DNA of 35,796 bases, taken from assembly GCF_017995515.1 (NCBI RefSeq), contig NZ_JAGOIT010000030.1, positions 1 to 35,796 on the forward strand, given 5' to 3'. The notes under the pieces were generated by a model. That model made no database searches and was not told the origin of the DNA. It saw nothing but the letters and a program-made list of their open reading frames with translations. The translations under genes were made by a program, and so were the position numbers. Position 1 is the first letter of the stretch. Every line of letters begins with the position of its first letter. This document shows positions 1 through 9,890 of the stretch, one piece after another. Source of the DNA: Propionivibrio sp. (lineage in GTDB: Bacteria; Pseudomonadota; Gammaproteobacteria; Burkholderiales; Rhodocyclaceae).

Positions 1-48
1 TGCCGCCGACACATCGACGGTCCGGCGGGGCATAGGTTCGTGACGTCG

Positions 49-435
49 CTAATCCGCGATCAGTGCTGAAAGCTCACGTTCAAGGAGATCCGGGTTGCCC
101 AGGTTGAGTTCGACCAGTCGCCGCAAGTGCGTGACGCTGTCAAGATCAATGTCCTGGCAAAGCAGCCCGATCCGCCCTTGGTGCGCGTGGGCGATGCGGA
201 CTTTCATGCAGATCCGGTCGCTTTCCGCATCGTCCAGATCGATATTGAGCTCGCAGGGCGGACTGGCTTCGGCTTCAACAGCCAGGTCGTCCTCGGGAAG
301 TTGCACCAGCGCGCCCTTGAGCGAAAGGTCGAGAACTCTTGCCGGGATCTTGCGGTTGCCAACGACCAGATGTGCCGCGGTGTGGAAAGTGATGCGCGAG
401 TGATGGCGACGGTCTTCGGAGTTTACGGTGGTCAT
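49..435 (-). CDS. PilZ domain protein, probable c-di-GMP receptor
   Basis: This 128-residue protein is a single-domain PilZ protein. Near the N-terminus it has the arginine motif RRHHSR (R10 to R14), and further on the DLSLKG motif (D36, S38, G41). Together these match the RxxxR and D/NxSxxG signature that binds cyclic di-GMP in this family. No signal peptide or membrane segment is visible, so it should be cytoplasmic. It starts 19 nt after queE ends on the same strand and is probably the last gene of the tol-pal-queE transcription unit. Its target is unknown; related PilZ proteins control motility, polysaccharide or pili. The family call is firm, the physiological role is not. Confidence 0.85.
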   Translation of the reverse strand: MTTVNSEDRRHHSRITFHTAAHLVVGNRKIPARVLDLSLKGALVQLPEDDLAVEAEASPPCELNIDLDDAESDRICMKVRIAHAHQGRIGLLCQDIDLDSVTHLRRLVELNLGNPDLLERELSALIAD

Positions 436-454
436 GTCAGTCCTCGCAGGAAGC

Positions 455-1111
455 TTACTTTCCTTGCATGTTACCCCAAAGCAACTTGTGCAATTGCATC
501 TGAAAGCGAACGTGCAGGCGGTCGGCCAGGATCCACTCGGCGAGATCGACCGGTTGGAGTTCGCCCTGGACCGCTGAAAAGAGGATCGGGCAAACCGCGT
601 CGAGTTGGTGCTCGCGTACGGTTTTACGCGCCCATTCGTAGTCGGTGCGGTTCATCAGCACGAACTTGAGTTCGTCGCGTGGCGTCAGCAAGGCGAGGTT
701 TTGCCAGCGATTCTTCGCAGATTCGCCCGAGCACGGCGCCTTCAAATCGACGATGCGTGAAACGCGCGGATCGACGCCGCCGATATCGAGCGCCCCCGAG
801 GTTTCGAGCGAAACGTCGTAGCCGGCGTCGCATAGCGCGCTGAGGAGCGGCAAGCAGGCTTTCTGGGCGAGCGGTTCACCGCCGGTGACGCAGACCTGGC
901 GCGCGCTGAAGGCTGCGACCGCCTCGATGACCTGGGTTTGCGACATGCGCTTGCCGCCCGTGAACGAGTGCTCGCTATCGCACCAGACGCAGCGCAGGGG
1001 GCAACCGGTCAGGCGAACGAAAACTGTGGGCAATCCGGAGCGCGTTGCTTCGCCCTGCAAAGAGAAAAAAATCTCGCTGATTCTCAGCGAGACCGGTTTG
1101 CTGCTGCTCAC
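455..1111 (-). CDS. queE: 7-carboxy-7-deazaguanine synthase (radical SAM)
   Basis: This 218-residue enzyme converts 6-carboxy-tetrahydropterin to 7-carboxy-7-deazaguanine in the queuosine/preQ0 pathway, using S-adenosylmethionine and a [4Fe-4S] cluster. The cluster cysteines are C37, C41 and C44 (CxxxCxxC in GCPLRCVWCD). The N-terminal FFSLQGEATRSG segment and the later CVTGGEPLAQ stretch are typical of QueE. The start is GTG at 1109-1111, just 4 nt after the cpoB stop, so the two are almost certainly cotranscribed. queE at the end of the tol-pal cluster is a common arrangement in proteobacteria. Length and motifs look complete. Confidence 0.93.
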   Translation of the reverse strand: MSSSKPVSLRISEIFFSLQGEATRSGLPTVFVRLTGCPLRCVWCDSEHSFTGGKRMSQTQVIEAVAAFSARQVCVTGGEPLAQKACLPLLSALCDAGYDVSLETSGALDIGGVDPRVSRIVDLKAPCSGESAKNRWQNLALLTPRDELKFVLMNRTDYEWARKTVREHQLDAVCPILFSAVQGELQPVDLAEWILADRLHVRFQMQLHKLLWGNMQGK

Positions 1112-1115
1112 CTTG

Positions 1116-1892
1116 CTACTTTTTCAGGCGCTGCTTGGCTGTTGCCGCTGCGGTGCTGTCCGGGTACTTGCTGGCGATGCTTTCGTAGGTCGAGCGTGCG
1201 CCTTTGGCGTCACCCAATTCCTGCTGGCACGTCGCGATGTTGATCAGCGAGTCGGGCGCCTTCGGGTGCTGCGGCCATTTGCTGGTGACGAGCTTGTGCG
1301 CTTCGATCGCCTTCTTGCAGTCACGTAGTGCGTAGAACGCGTTGCCGAGCCAGTACTGTGCGTTTGGCGCGAGCGTGCTGTCGGGATGAGCCTTGGTGAA
1401 CGCCTCGAATGCGCCGGCGGCGTCCTTGATCTTGTTGGCTTTGAAGAGATTGAGCGCGGCTTCGTATTCGCGCGATTCGACCCCGGGGTCGCCGGCAGGT
1501 TTGCTTGCGGCCTCTGCGCCGGGCGTGCCTTCTTCGGACGGCGTCGCGTTTTCAGTGTTTGCTGCTTCGGGTGTTTCGAGCTTGCGCAGGCGACCGTCGA
1601 GGTCGATGTAGAAATCCTGCTGGCGCTTCTTGGCCGACTCCAGTTCGAAATTCAGCGTCTCGACCGAGCCGCGCAGTTTTGCGTTTTCTTCGCGCAGGGC
1701 CTGAATCTGGTTGAGCAACTCCATCTGCGCCTTGGCGAGCGTATCGACACGCTCGTTGGTCTTGATCGTCAGATCCTGGATCTGACGCCGAGCTTCCTCG
1801 TCGTCAAAGAGGGCGGCTTGCACCTGCTGCGCACCCATGAGGGCGAGCAGCAGGGACAGGCGCGTTGCTTTCCAGAAACGGCCCGTCGGCAT
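1116..1892 (-). CDS. cpoB: Cell division coordinator CpoB (YbgF), periplasmic TPR protein
   Basis: CpoB links peptidoglycan synthesis to outer-membrane constriction together with the Tol-Pal machine. I chose the ATG at 1890-1892, which starts MPTGRFWKATR, instead of the longer reading that begins at 1925. It gives a clean signal peptide (hydrophobic LSLLLALMGAQQVQA) and begins 1 nt after the pal stop codon. The mature protein of about 230 residues has an N-terminal coiled coil (LDDEEARRQIQ-like heptads up to the KLETPE region), an Ala/Glu/Pro-rich linker, and a C-terminal TPR block with paired repeats such as NAQYWLGNAFYALRDCKKAI. It ends in KQRLKK. Order and length agree with the family. Confidence 0.9.
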   Translation of the reverse strand: MPTGRFWKATRLSLLLALMGAQQVQAALFDDEEARRQIQDLTIKTNERVDTLAKAQMELLNQIQALREENAKLRGSVETLNFELESAKKRQQDFYIDLDGRLRKLETPEAANTENATPSEEGTPGAEAASKPAGDPGVESREYEAALNLFKANKIKDAAGAFEAFTKAHPDSTLAPNAQYWLGNAFYALRDCKKAIEAHKLVTSKWPQHPKAPDSLINIATCQQELGDAKGARSTYESIASKYPDSTAAATAKQRLKK

Positions 1893-1893
1893 C

Positions 1894-2418
1894 TTAGAAC
1901 TCGCCGCTGTAGAGCATGTCGCCACGACGGTTTTCCGCCCACGCGGCTTCGTCGGCGCCTTCGTTCTTCGGCTTTTCTTCGCCGAGGCTGACGGCTTCGA
2001 CCTGGTCTTCGCCGGCGCCGAGCAGCGTCAGCATCTTCTTCATCGAATCAGCACGCTTCTGGCCGAGCGCCAGGTTGTACTCGCGGCTGCCGCGGTCGTC
2101 GGTGTTGCCCTGGACGAGCATCTTGAACTTGCGGTTGTTGGTCAGGAACTTGGCGTGCGCGGCCACGAGGTCCTTGTATTCAGCCTTGACGTCGTACTTG
2201 TCGTAGTCGAAATACACGCTGCGCTTGGAAAGGATGCTCTTCGGGTCGGTCAGTTCGCGCGGCAGGCCTTTCCCGTCAAGCTTGCTGGCGTCGACCGTGG
2301 CGATGCCGTTGTCGCGCGATTCAACCGGTGCGCCGTTCTGGTCGGCGTCGGGGGTCGAGCTGCAGCCGGTGATCAGGGCGGCAAGAAGAGCGGGGATGAT
2401 CAGTTGCTTCAAATTCAT
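1894..2418 (-). CDS. pal: Peptidoglycan-associated outer membrane lipoprotein Pal
   Basis: Pal is a 174-residue lipoprotein that anchors the outer membrane to peptidoglycan and is moved by TolQRAB and TolB during division. A short signal peptide ends in the lipobox LITGC, so C19 is the expected lipidated residue. The C-terminal half is an OmpA-like domain with the peptidoglycan-binding stretch NTDDRGSREYNLALGQKRAD. A purine-rich ribosome binding site (GGAGAAACACA) precedes the ATG. It lies 43 nt downstream of tolB and abuts cpoB. Complete and typical. Confidence 0.95.
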   Translation of the reverse strand: MNLKQLIIPALLAALITGCSSTPDADQNGAPVESRDNGIATVDASKLDGKGLPRELTDPKSILSKRSVYFDYDKYDVKAEYKDLVAAHAKFLTNNRKFKMLVQGNTDDRGSREYNLALGQKRADSMKKMLTLLGAGEDQVEAVSLGEEKPKNEGADEAAWAENRRGDMLYSGEF

Positions 2419-2461
2419 TGTGTTTCTCCAGCGTCAAATAAGAATTACAGGTTTGCTTGAA

Positions 2462-3751
2462 TTACTTGTAAAACGGGCCCCAAGCCGGCTCACGTACGTC
2501 GCCAGCCGAAATCGACAGGCGTTGTTTGATACGGCCGTCGATCGAGACGGCGGAAAGCGTGCCGCGACCGCCGCTTTCGGTGGCGATGAGAATCATGCGG
2601 CTGTTCGGCGCAAAGCTCGGCGATTCGTCCTTGTTCGAATCAGTGAGAATTTGCACTTGTTTACTTTCCAGATCCATGGCGGCGAGGCGGAAGCCGCCAT
2701 CGCGCCGGCTGATGAACGCCAGCGTCTTGCCGTCCGGTGAGATGCGGGGGGAAACGTTGTAGCTGCCATCGAAGGTGACGCGTTGGGCGTCGCCACCGTG
2801 AGAGTCGGAGCGGTAGATCTGCGGACTGCCGCCGCGATCCGAAGTGAAGTAGAGCGATTGTCCGTCGGGCGAGAAGAACGGCTCGGTGTTGATGCCGGCG
2901 CTCATCGTCAGGCGCTGCAGGCCCGAACCGTCGGCGTTGACGATGAAAATCTGGGAGCCGCCTTCCTTAGAGAGGACGACGGCCAGCCGACGTCCATCGG
3001 GCGACCACGCCGGCGCCGAGTTCGATCCCTTGAAGTTGGCAACGACGACGCGCTTGCCGCTGGCCAGCGAGTGTACGTAGACCACCGGCTTCTTGTTCTC
3101 GAACGAGACGTAGGCCAAACGCGTTCCGTCCGGGGACCACGTCGGCGAGATGATCGGCTCGCGCGATTTCAGGGCGGCCTGGGCGTTCTGTCCGTCTGCG
3201 TCTGCGATATGCAGTTCGTAACGATTGGCGCCGGTTCGCACGACGTAGGCGATGCGCGTGGCGAAGACGCCCGGGATGCCGGTCAGCTTTTCGTAGATGA
3301 TGTCCGCGATGCGATGGCCGGCGGCGCGCAACATCGGCGTCGAGGTGACGAACGCTGCGCCGGCGAGCGCATCCTGCTTGTTGATGTCGTACAGGCGGAA
3401 GCGGGCTTCCTGGCGTCCGCCGTCGGTCGGGCCGATGCTGCCGGCGGTGAGCGCATCGGCACCGCGCAGTTTCCAGTCGCCGTACTGCGGCGCGGTTGCT
3501 TCGGTCATCGCGACACCGGAGGTGTCGATCATCTTGAACAACCCGCTGCGTTCGAGGTCGCCGCGGATGACCGACGTCAGCGCGCGCGAAGATCCGGCTT
3601 CGCCGCCGAAATCGGCGATCGCCAGGGGGATCTGGTTGGCGCCGGCGCCGGTGATCTCGATGGTCAGTTCCGCATGTGCCGGTATCTGTAAGGCAAAGGC
3701 GGTGAACGCGATGAGGCCCAGGCCGCGCAGTTTTAGCAAGGGACGAATCAT
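2462..3751 (-). CDS. tolB: Tol-Pal system periplasmic protein TolB
   Basis: TolB is the periplasmic beta-propeller that binds Pal and the C-terminus of TolA. The frame is open further upstream to 3859, but the ATG at 3749-3751 (MIRPLLKLRGLG) gives a normal signal peptide of about 27 residues ending in PAHA, and a 429-residue protein of usual size. The upstream extension has no such signal and would run into the end of tolA, so I reject it. After an N-terminal alpha/beta domain come repeated propeller blades with the motif SPDG or similar (SPTWSPDGTRLAYVS, SPAWSPDGRRLAVVL, FFSPDGQSLYFTSD, RISPDGKTLAFIS). A TATAAT box 30 nt upstream suggests an internal promoter. Confidence 0.95.
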   Translation of the reverse strand: MIRPLLKLRGLGLIAFTAFALQIPAHAELTIEITGAGANQIPLAIADFGGEAGSSRALTSVIRGDLERSGLFKMIDTSGVAMTEATAPQYGDWKLRGADALTAGSIGPTDGGRQEARFRLYDINKQDALAGAAFVTSTPMLRAAGHRIADIIYEKLTGIPGVFATRIAYVVRTGANRYELHIADADGQNAQAALKSREPIISPTWSPDGTRLAYVSFENKKPVVYVHSLASGKRVVVANFKGSNSAPAWSPDGRRLAVVLSKEGGSQIFIVNADGSGLQRLTMSAGINTEPFFSPDGQSLYFTSDRGGSPQIYRSDSHGGDAQRVTFDGSYNVSPRISPDGKTLAFISRRDGGFRLAAMDLESKQVQILTDSNKDESPSFAPNSRMILIATESGGRGTLSAVSIDGRIKQRLSISAGDVREPAWGPFYK

Positions 3752-3781
3752 GGTGTCGGACGCCGGAAAAAATAAACGGGA

Positions 3782-3810
3782 ATTATATCGTCTTGACTCG
3801 ACGCGTTCAT
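3782..3810 (-). promoter_or_regulatory. Candidate internal promoter for tolB-pal-cpoB
   Basis: In the 97-nt gap between tolA and tolB the minus strand carries a perfect TATAAT (plus coordinates 3782-3787). At 17-nt spacing the -35 position holds a poor match (ATGAAC). The gap is unusually large and AT-rich for this operon. In E. coli the tol-pal cluster is also read from a second promoter upstream of tolB. This is therefore a reasonable but unproven call that depends mainly on the -10 box. Confidence 0.45.
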
Positions 3811-3848
3811 GTAACGGTCCGTAATCACAGTTGGTTGACCGTGATCGG

Positions 3849-4796
3849 TCATTCGTCAAACGGTTTGTAGGAGATACGGATTGTCCTTTCGAAGTCCTTC
3901 GGATTCTTCGGCTTGGGCAATGGCGATGACTTCAGAATCGCGCGCTCGACCGCTTCGTCGAGCGCCTTATTGCCGCTCGACTTCTTGATGACCACGGGGG
4001 GCAGGATTTCGCCGGTGGGAAGCTGCGTGACCGCGAACTGCGCCTCGGGATTGCCTGTAATCCCGGCTGGCAACGTAATGTTGCCGCGGATCTTTCGCCG
4101 GATCTGATCCATGTATTCGCTTTGTCCGAGATTACTCGCGTTGCCACCGCCCGATTGCGTGCCGGAGTTGGTTCCTGTCTTCGATCCGGTAGGCGAGCCC
4201 TTCGTTCCTTCCAGTTCGGCGCGGATAGCTTCCTCGTGTGCGGCACGAGCGGCGTCGGAGCGCTGTTTCTGCTCGCGCTTCGCTTCGCGTTCGGCTTCCT
4301 TCTTGATGTCGTCGAGGCGGTGTTCCTCCGCTTCCTTCTTCTCGCGCGCTTTCTTCTCTTCCTCGTCCTTGCGGGCCTTTTCCTTGTCTTCCTGTTCCTT
4401 TTGCTTGCGTTCTTCCTCGAGTTTGTGCTTCTTCAGCTTCTCGAGCTTCTCCTGTTCAAGGCGTTCCTTTTCTTCCCTTTCGCGCTTTTCCTTGTCCTTG
4501 ATGGCGATTTGCGGGTCAATTTGCGGTTTTTCCTCCACCTTTACCACGGGTTTCGGTGGTGGAGTCGGTTCGACCTTGGGCGCAGGTTCGGGCTTTGGCT
4601 CCGGCGGCGGGGGCGGCGGAGTGACGGCATTTGGGTTGCCATAGTAGACGTCGACCGGGATGCCGCCCGCCTGCTCGCTCTTCCACTGGACGCCGAAGAA
4701 CAGCGCGGCAAGCAAGGCACCGTGGACGACGGACGAAAGGACGATCGCCGGGATGTTGGCTGCGTCGTCTTCAGGAGATGGCAAAGGGGAGTTCAC
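3849..4796 (-). CDS. tolA: Cell envelope integrity protein TolA
   Basis: TolA spans the periplasm and transmits the proton-driven force from TolQR to Pal. The 315-residue protein has one N-terminal membrane helix (about residues 14-38, AIVLSSVVHGALLAALFFG). A proline-rich segment follows (about 57-82), then a long Lys/Glu/Arg-rich helical domain (about 85-200) and a Gly/Ser/Asn linker. The C-terminal TonB-like domain starts near YMDQIRRKIRGN and contains the IKKSSGNKALDEAVERAI stretch. It is shorter than the 421-residue E. coli protein, mainly in the helical arm, as is common outside enterics. It follows tolR by 14 nt. Confidence 0.93.
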   Translation of the reverse strand: MNSPLPSPEDDAANIPAIVLSSVVHGALLAALFFGVQWKSEQAGGIPVDVYYGNPNAVTPPPPPPEPKPEPAPKVEPTPPPKPVVKVEEKPQIDPQIAIKDKEKREREEKERLEQEKLEKLKKHKLEEERKQKEQEDKEKARKDEEEKKAREKKEAEEHRLDDIKKEAEREAKREQKQRSDAARAAHEEAIRAELEGTKGSPTGSKTGTNSGTQSGGGNASNLGQSEYMDQIRRKIRGNITLPAGITGNPEAQFAVTQLPTGEILPPVVIKKSSGNKALDEAVERAILKSSPLPKPKNPKDFERTIRISYKPFDE

Positions 4797-4810
4797 TGCT
4801 TCTGCCGCGT

Positions 4811-5215
4811 CTATTTGCCGGTCGACTGCACGAACAGGCTGACGTTCTTGACGTTCTGTTTGCGCAACGTATCCATCATGTGTACGACGACCTCGTACTT
4901 CAGGTTCTTGTTGGCGGCGATCAGCACCGGCTGTTCCGCGTTCTTCGCCATGGCGTCGGCGATCTGGTCGAAGGCGGAGGTTTCGCTCATCTTGCCGCTG
5001 GTTTTTCCGGCGACCGTAAGCGAGATCGACTTGTCTTCATCGATGTTGAGGTAGATCGCCTCGGCCGGCGCCTGCTTGGTCTTGGCAGCCGAGGGTACGT
5101 CGATGCTCGCTGTCGTCATCATCGGCGCCGTCACCATGAAGATGACGAGCAGCACGAGCATGACGTCGATGTAGGGGACGACGTTGATTTCGTTTTTCAG
5201 GCGGCGTTCGCGCAT
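4811..5215 (-). CDS. tolR: Tol-Pal inner membrane protein TolR
   Basis: TolR (134 residues) forms the proton channel with TolQ. Its one transmembrane helix, NVVPYIDVMLVLLVIFMVTA, carries the essential aspartate (D17 here, equivalent to the channel Asp of ExbD/TolR). The periplasmic domain follows, ending FVQSTGK. The reading frame is open far upstream through tolQ, but the ATG at 5213-5215 (MRERRLKNEINVV) is the correct start. It lies 11 nt after the tolQ stop and follows a GGAGGC ribosome binding site. Typical length. Confidence 0.94.
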   Translation of the reverse strand: MRERRLKNEINVVPYIDVMLVLLVIFMVTAPMMTTASIDVPSAAKTKQAPAEAIYLNIDEDKSISLTVAGKTSGKMSETSAFDQIADAMAKNAEQPVLIAANKNLKYEVVVHMMDTLRKQNVKNVSLFVQSTGK

Positions 5216-5226
5216 GGAGCCTCCGA

Positions 5227-5904
5227 CTACCGCATCTGCCGTTGCAGGATGTTCGAGAACTCTTCCATGAACGACTCGAAACGGATCGCGAGGCGGTCGA
5301 TCTGGTGCGAGAAGCGGTTGTAGGCGATGACCGCCGGGATCGCGGCGAAGAGGCCGATGGCGGTGGCGACGAGCGCTTCGGCGATGCCCGGCGCAACGGC
5401 CGAGAGCGTCGCCTGGCCAACGTTCGACAGGCCGCGGAACGAGTGCATGATGCCCCACACCGTGCCGAACAGGCCGACGTACGGGCTGACCGAGCCGACC
5501 GAGGCGAGGAAGGCGAGGTGCGCGTCGATGCTGTCGACCTCGCGCTGGTAAGTGGCGCGCATGGCGCGGCGCGAGCCGTCGATGATGTCCTTCGGGTCGA
5601 GGTTTTTCTGGCTGCGCAGCTTGGTGAATTCCCGGAAGCCCGCTTCGAAGATGCGCTCCATGCTGCCGGTGCCGTGGCGGTTGTTGACCGCGCTCTGGTA
5701 CAGGCTGTTGAGGTCGCCGCCGCTCCAGAAGTCGCGTTCGAACTGCTCGGTCTGCGCCTTGGCCGTCCTCAGCGTGAACCACTTGCTGAAGATGTAGTAC
5801 CACGACATGAAGGACACGCTGGCCAGCAGTGCCATGACCACCTGTACGACCGCGCTGGCGTTGAGGATGAGGTGGAGGATCGAGAGGTCTTGCGAGACGT
5901 TCAT
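5227..5904 (-). CDS. tolQ: Tol-Pal inner membrane protein TolQ
   Basis: TolQ (225 residues) is the multi-helix partner of TolR in the proton-driven motor and belongs to the MotA/TolQ/ExbB family. The first membrane helix is near residues 15-38 (ASAVVQVVMALLASVSFMSW). A cytoplasmic loop follows, then two further helices containing the family signature GLFGTVWGIMHSF and the segment GIAEALVATAIGLFAAIPAV. Its ATG overlaps the ybgC stop in an ATGA arrangement, pointing to translational coupling. Complete and typical. Confidence 0.95.
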   Translation of the reverse strand: MNVSQDLSILHLILNASAVVQVVMALLASVSFMSWYYIFSKWFTLRTAKAQTEQFERDFWSGGDLNSLYQSAVNNRHGTGSMERIFEAGFREFTKLRSQKNLDPKDIIDGSRRAMRATYQREVDSIDAHLAFLASVGSVSPYVGLFGTVWGIMHSFRGLSNVGQATLSAVAPGIAEALVATAIGLFAAIPAVIAYNRFSHQIDRLAIRFESFMEEFSNILQRQMR

Positions 5905-6389
5905 TGGAGGGCTTCCAGTTTGGTGCGCAATGGGTTGGGGATCGAGGTGATTTTCATCTGGGCTGCGTTGACGCAGACGATCTGGATCTTGCCGTTGATC
6001 AGTTCATCCCAGCCGCCTTCCAGGTTCGCACGGCGGATGTGCTGGCGGAAGAAGATCTGCGAACGGGTGATCTTTTCGACTTCCAGACTGACTGTGAGTT
6101 GTTCGTCCAAGCGCGCCGGTTTCAGGTACTCGAGACTGACGCTGCGCACGACGAAGGCGATGCCGGGGTCGCGCAGCAGATCGGCCTGATCGTGCCCGAT
6201 CGCGCGCAGCCATTCGGTACGGCAGCGTTCGAGAAACTTGAGGTAGTTCGCGTAATACACCACGCCACCGGCGTCGGTGTCTTCGTAATAGATGCGAACG
6301 GGGATCGTGAAGGCGTTCGGCTTCTGCTCGTGCTTCATGGCGGGATGATAGTGCCGTAGTGAAGGTGTTAGTGTAAGAGTTTGTGACAA
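5901..6389 (-). CDS. ybgC: Tol-Pal associated acyl-CoA thioesterase YbgC
   Basis: YbgC is a hotdog-fold acyl-CoA thioesterase that is nearly always the first gene of the tol-pal operon. The diagnostic segment YYEDTDAGGVVYYANYLKF contains the catalytic Asp of the 4-hydroxybenzoyl-CoA thioesterase family, and is followed by ERCRTEWLR. The coordinates use a TTG start at 6389 (162 residues). An ATG at 6336-6338 (MKHEQKPNAF) would give 145 residues, closer to the usual size of about 135, and may be the real start; neither has a convincing ribosome binding site. The stop codon overlaps the tolQ start. Confidence 0.9.
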   Translation of the reverse strand: MSQTLTLTPSLRHYHPAMKHEQKPNAFTIPVRIYYEDTDAGGVVYYANYLKFLERCRTEWLRAIGHDQADLLRDPGIAFVVRSVSLEYLKPARLDEQLTVSLEVEKITRSQIFFRQHIRRANLEGGWDELINGKIQIVCVNAAQMKITSIPNPLRTKLEALQ

Positions 6390-6423
6390 CCCATTGTTTT
6401 ATGACAACTTCGCTGGCTTCGGT

Positions 6424-7500
<1,077 letters not shown>

Positions 7501-7504
7501 GGCT

Positions 7505-8578
7505 TTAAATGGAAGGCGGTTCGTCTTGTTCGGAGAGGGCGAGCCACTCGCGGATCAACACCTGGCCGAGCGCCAGCAAGGTTGGGCCGAGGAAGAGGCC
7601 GATGAAGCCGAAGACCAGCACGCCGCCGAAAACGCCGACGACGATCAATAGCAGCGGCAAGCTGGCGGTGCGCGAAATCAGGATCGGCTTGACGAAGTTG
7701 TCGACGCTGCTGATGCCGAACATGCCCCACAGGATCATGAAGATGGCCCAGCCGGTCTGCCCGCCGTCGTACAGCCAGAGCGCGGCGCCGAGCCAGATCA
7801 GCGTCGCACCGACGACCGGCACCATCGAGAAGAAGAAGGTGGCGAAGGTGAGCATGGCGATGCCGGGAACGCCGGCGATCAGAAAGCCGATCATCGCGAC
7901 GAGCGACTGCGCGGCGGCCGTGCCGACAATGCCGACGAGGACGCCGGTGACCGTGCCGTCGGCCAGCTTCAGCATGCGCTCGCCGAGGCCGCCGGCCAGC
8001 TTGCGCGCGCCGGTACGCAGCGCGTCGGCGTAGTGGTCGGCATCGCGGAAGATGAAGAAGACGAAGAAGATGACCAGCAAGAGCTGCAGCAGGCCCTGGG
8101 CGAACAGCGAGACGGCGGCGAGCGCCATGCGCCGCGTCGGCGCGATGAACTGGCGCAGCAGCTCGTTCAGCTCCTCGCGGCTGGCGAGCAGCGCGTGCCA
8201 GTAGTCCTCGATCATGGAGCCGGCGATCGGCAGGTTGCTGACCCACTTGGGCACGTGCATCGGCAGGCCGGATTCGAGCAGCGGACGGATGTAGGCGATC
8301 GCCATCTCGACGCCGCTGGCGAGCGATCCGGAAAGGATGGCCATCGGCACGACGAGCAACAGCACCATCAGGAGGCACATCAGCGCCGCCGCCAGATTGC
8401 TTCGTCCGCGGCACTTGGCGAGAATGAATTTGTGCGCCGGCGCGGTGGTGACGCAGATGACGGTTGCCAGCAGCAGGGTGCCGGTGAAGGGCATCAGCAC
8501 GGCAATGCAGCCGATCAGCAGGAGCGCTGCGATGGCGATCTGGATGACCTGCTTCTGAGCGGACGATAGATGTTGCAT
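7505..8578 (-). CDS. AI-2E family transporter (PerM/UPF0118)
   Basis: This 357-residue integral membrane protein is almost entirely hydrophobic segments, with probably seven or eight helices: a pair near residues 10-45, one near 65-90, and several from about 150 to the end. It matches the AI-2E exporter/PerM family, recognisable from the C-terminal [16 protein letters not shown] and [13 protein letters not shown] segments. Members are proposed to export autoinducer-2 or to act as Na+/H+ antiporters; the substrate here cannot be read from sequence. The start codon shares one base with the ruvA stop and ruvB begins 4 nt after its stop, so it is translated within the ruv operon. Confidence 0.88.
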   Translation of the reverse strand: MQHLSSAQKQVIQIAIAALLLIGCIAVLMPFTGTLLLATVICVTTAPAHKFILAKCRGRSNLAAALMCLLMVLLLVVPMAILSGSLASGVEMAIAYIRPLLESGLPMHVPKWVSNLPIAGSMIEDYWHALLASREELNELLRQFIAPTRRMALAAVSLFAQGLLQLLLVIFFVFFIFRDADHYADALRTGARKLAGGLGERMLKLADGTVTGVLVGIVGTAAAQSLVAMIGFLIAGVPGIAMLTFATFFFSMVPVVGATLIWLGAALWLYDGGQTGWAIFMILWGMFGISSVDNFVKPILISRTASLPLLLIVVGVFGGVLVFGFIGLFLGPTLLALGQVLIREWLALSEQDEPPSI

Positions 8579-9153
8579 CAGACTTTGGAGAGGAGTTTGA
8601 GGGCTTGGCGAATGCCGTCCGAGGTGGAGAGTCCCGCCGGCAGCTGCTTCATCGCCGCCGACGCTTCGCGGTCATTGTAACCGAGTGCCAGCAACGCATT
8701 GAGGATGTCATGCTGGCTGTCTTCGACGGCAAACGCCGCCGATGGCAACGCGTCGGCGAGCTTGCCCTTGAGTTCGAGCAAGAGGCGCTCGGCCGTCTTC
8801 TTGCCGATGCCCGGAATCTTGGTCAGCCGTCCCGACTCCTGGCGCGCGATGGCCTGTGCCAGGTCGCCGACTGAAAGGCCGGAAAGTACGGCCAGCGCCA
8901 TGCGCGCGCCGACGCCGGAAATCTTGATCAGCTGGCGGAAAGCGTAGCGCTCGGACTCGCTGGCGAAGCCGTAGAGGAACTGGCCGTCCTCGCGCACGAT
9001 GAAGTGCGTGAGCAGCGTCACCTTCTCGCCGTTGCCCGGCAGGTTGTAGAAGGTGCTCATCGGCACGTCGACCTCGTAGCCGACGCCATGCACGTCGAGG
9101 AGTACCTGTGGCGGGTTCTTTTCCAGCAGGATTCCGGTCAATCTACCGATCAT
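8578..9153 (-). CDS. ruvA: Holliday junction branch migration protein RuvA
   Basis: RuvA (191 residues) binds the four-way junction as a tetramer and loads RuvB. The N-terminal OB-fold domain begins [12 protein letters not shown]. Two helix-hairpin-helix motifs follow, [19 protein letters not shown] and [19 protein letters not shown]. The C-terminal three-helix domain that contacts RuvB contains [17 protein letters not shown]. It lies 18 nt after ruvC and overlaps the next gene by one base. Complete. Confidence 0.97.
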   Translation of the reverse strand: MIGRLTGILLEKNPPQVLLDVHGVGYEVDVPMSTFYNLPGNGEKVTLLTHFIVREDGQFLYGFASESERYAFRQLIKISGVGARMALAVLSGLSVGDLAQAIARQESGRLTKIPGIGKKTAERLLLELKGKLADALPSAAFAVEDSQHDILNALLALGYNDREASAAMKQLPAGLSTSDGIRQALKLLSKV

Positions 9154-9171
9154 TCAGTGTTCCTCATGAGT

Positions 9172-9708
9172 TTATGTCAGTCGTCCGTTGCGCACGCGCA
9201 GCCCCTTGGTCGCCAGCGCACCCAATCCCTGCCCGCCGTGCGCGTGCGCGATCGCGCAAGCCAGGGCGTCGGCGGCGTCCGGGCTGGGATCGCCGGGCAA
9301 GGAGAGGAGGCGGCGCACCATGTGCTGCACCTGCACCTTCGCCGCCTTGCCGTTGCCGACGACCGCCTGCTTGACCTGCAGCGCCGTGTATTCGGCCACT
9401 TCGACACCGCCGGCGACGAGCGCCGTGATCGCCGCGCCGCGCGCCTGGCCGAGCAGCAGCGTCGATTGCGGGTTAACGTTCACGAAGACGATTTCGACGA
9501 CCGCCTGGTCGGGCCGGTATTGCGCGACCAGTTCGCGCAGGCCGGCGTAGATGGTCTTCAGGCGTTGCGGCAGCGAGGCCTTTGCATCGGTCTTGATGCA
9601 GCCGCTGGCGAGGTAGGAGAGGCTGTTGCCGGACTTTTCGATGAGGCCGAAGCCGGTGACGCGCAGGCCGGGGTCGACGCCGAGGATGCGGGTTGCCGGA
9701 GCGCTCAT
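9172..9708 (-). CDS. ruvC: Crossover junction endodeoxyribonuclease RuvC
   Basis: RuvC (178 residues) resolves Holliday junctions. The RNase H-like fold carries four acidic catalytic residues, recognisable as D12 in [13 protein letters not shown]72 in VVEIVF, and D144 and D147 in [16 protein letters not shown]. The [10 protein letters not shown] segment is also typical. A good ribosome binding site (AGGAG, 6 nt before ATG) supports the start. It is the first gene of the ruv unit. In many relatives yebC lies directly upstream, whereas here the gap is about 3.7 kb. Confidence 0.96.
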   Translation of the reverse strand: MSAPATRILGVDPGLRVTGFGLIEKSGNSLSYLASGCIKTDAKASLPQRLKTIYAGLRELVAQYRPDQAVVEIVFVNVNPQSTLLLGQARGAAITALVAGGVEVAEYTALQVKQAVVGNGKAAKVQVQHMVRRLLSLPGDPSPDAADALACAIAHAHGGQGLGALATKGLRVRNGRLT

Positions 9709-9812
9709 TTTCGCTCCTGACGGCGACAGTCGCGCCGGTACCGCGCAGAGTCGCGGTCGAAAACAGTGGCGTGCGGCTGGGGCATGGCGTTGGCGGTCGA
9801 AAATGAGCCGAC

Positions 9813-9818
9813 AGTATA
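9813..9818 (-). promoter_or_regulatory. Possible -10 box for the ruvC operon
   Basis: The 182-nt space between ruvC and the upstream pseudogene contains TATACT on the minus strand, about 105 nt before the ruvC start. No good -35 hexamer lies at the normal spacing, so this is weak. No other regulatory structure was recognised in the gap. Confidence 0.25.
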
Positions 9819-9890
9819 CCGGTCAGCCCATCGCGGCCGGCGACAATTTCGTCGCATTTCGCCACGTCCCGTCGTCGATCAGCGTTTGCT

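Noticed and set aside
5216-5803. N-terminal extension of tolR through tolQ
   Set aside because: It is a shadow frame of tolQ; the MRERRLKNE start with a ribosome binding site is standard for TolR.
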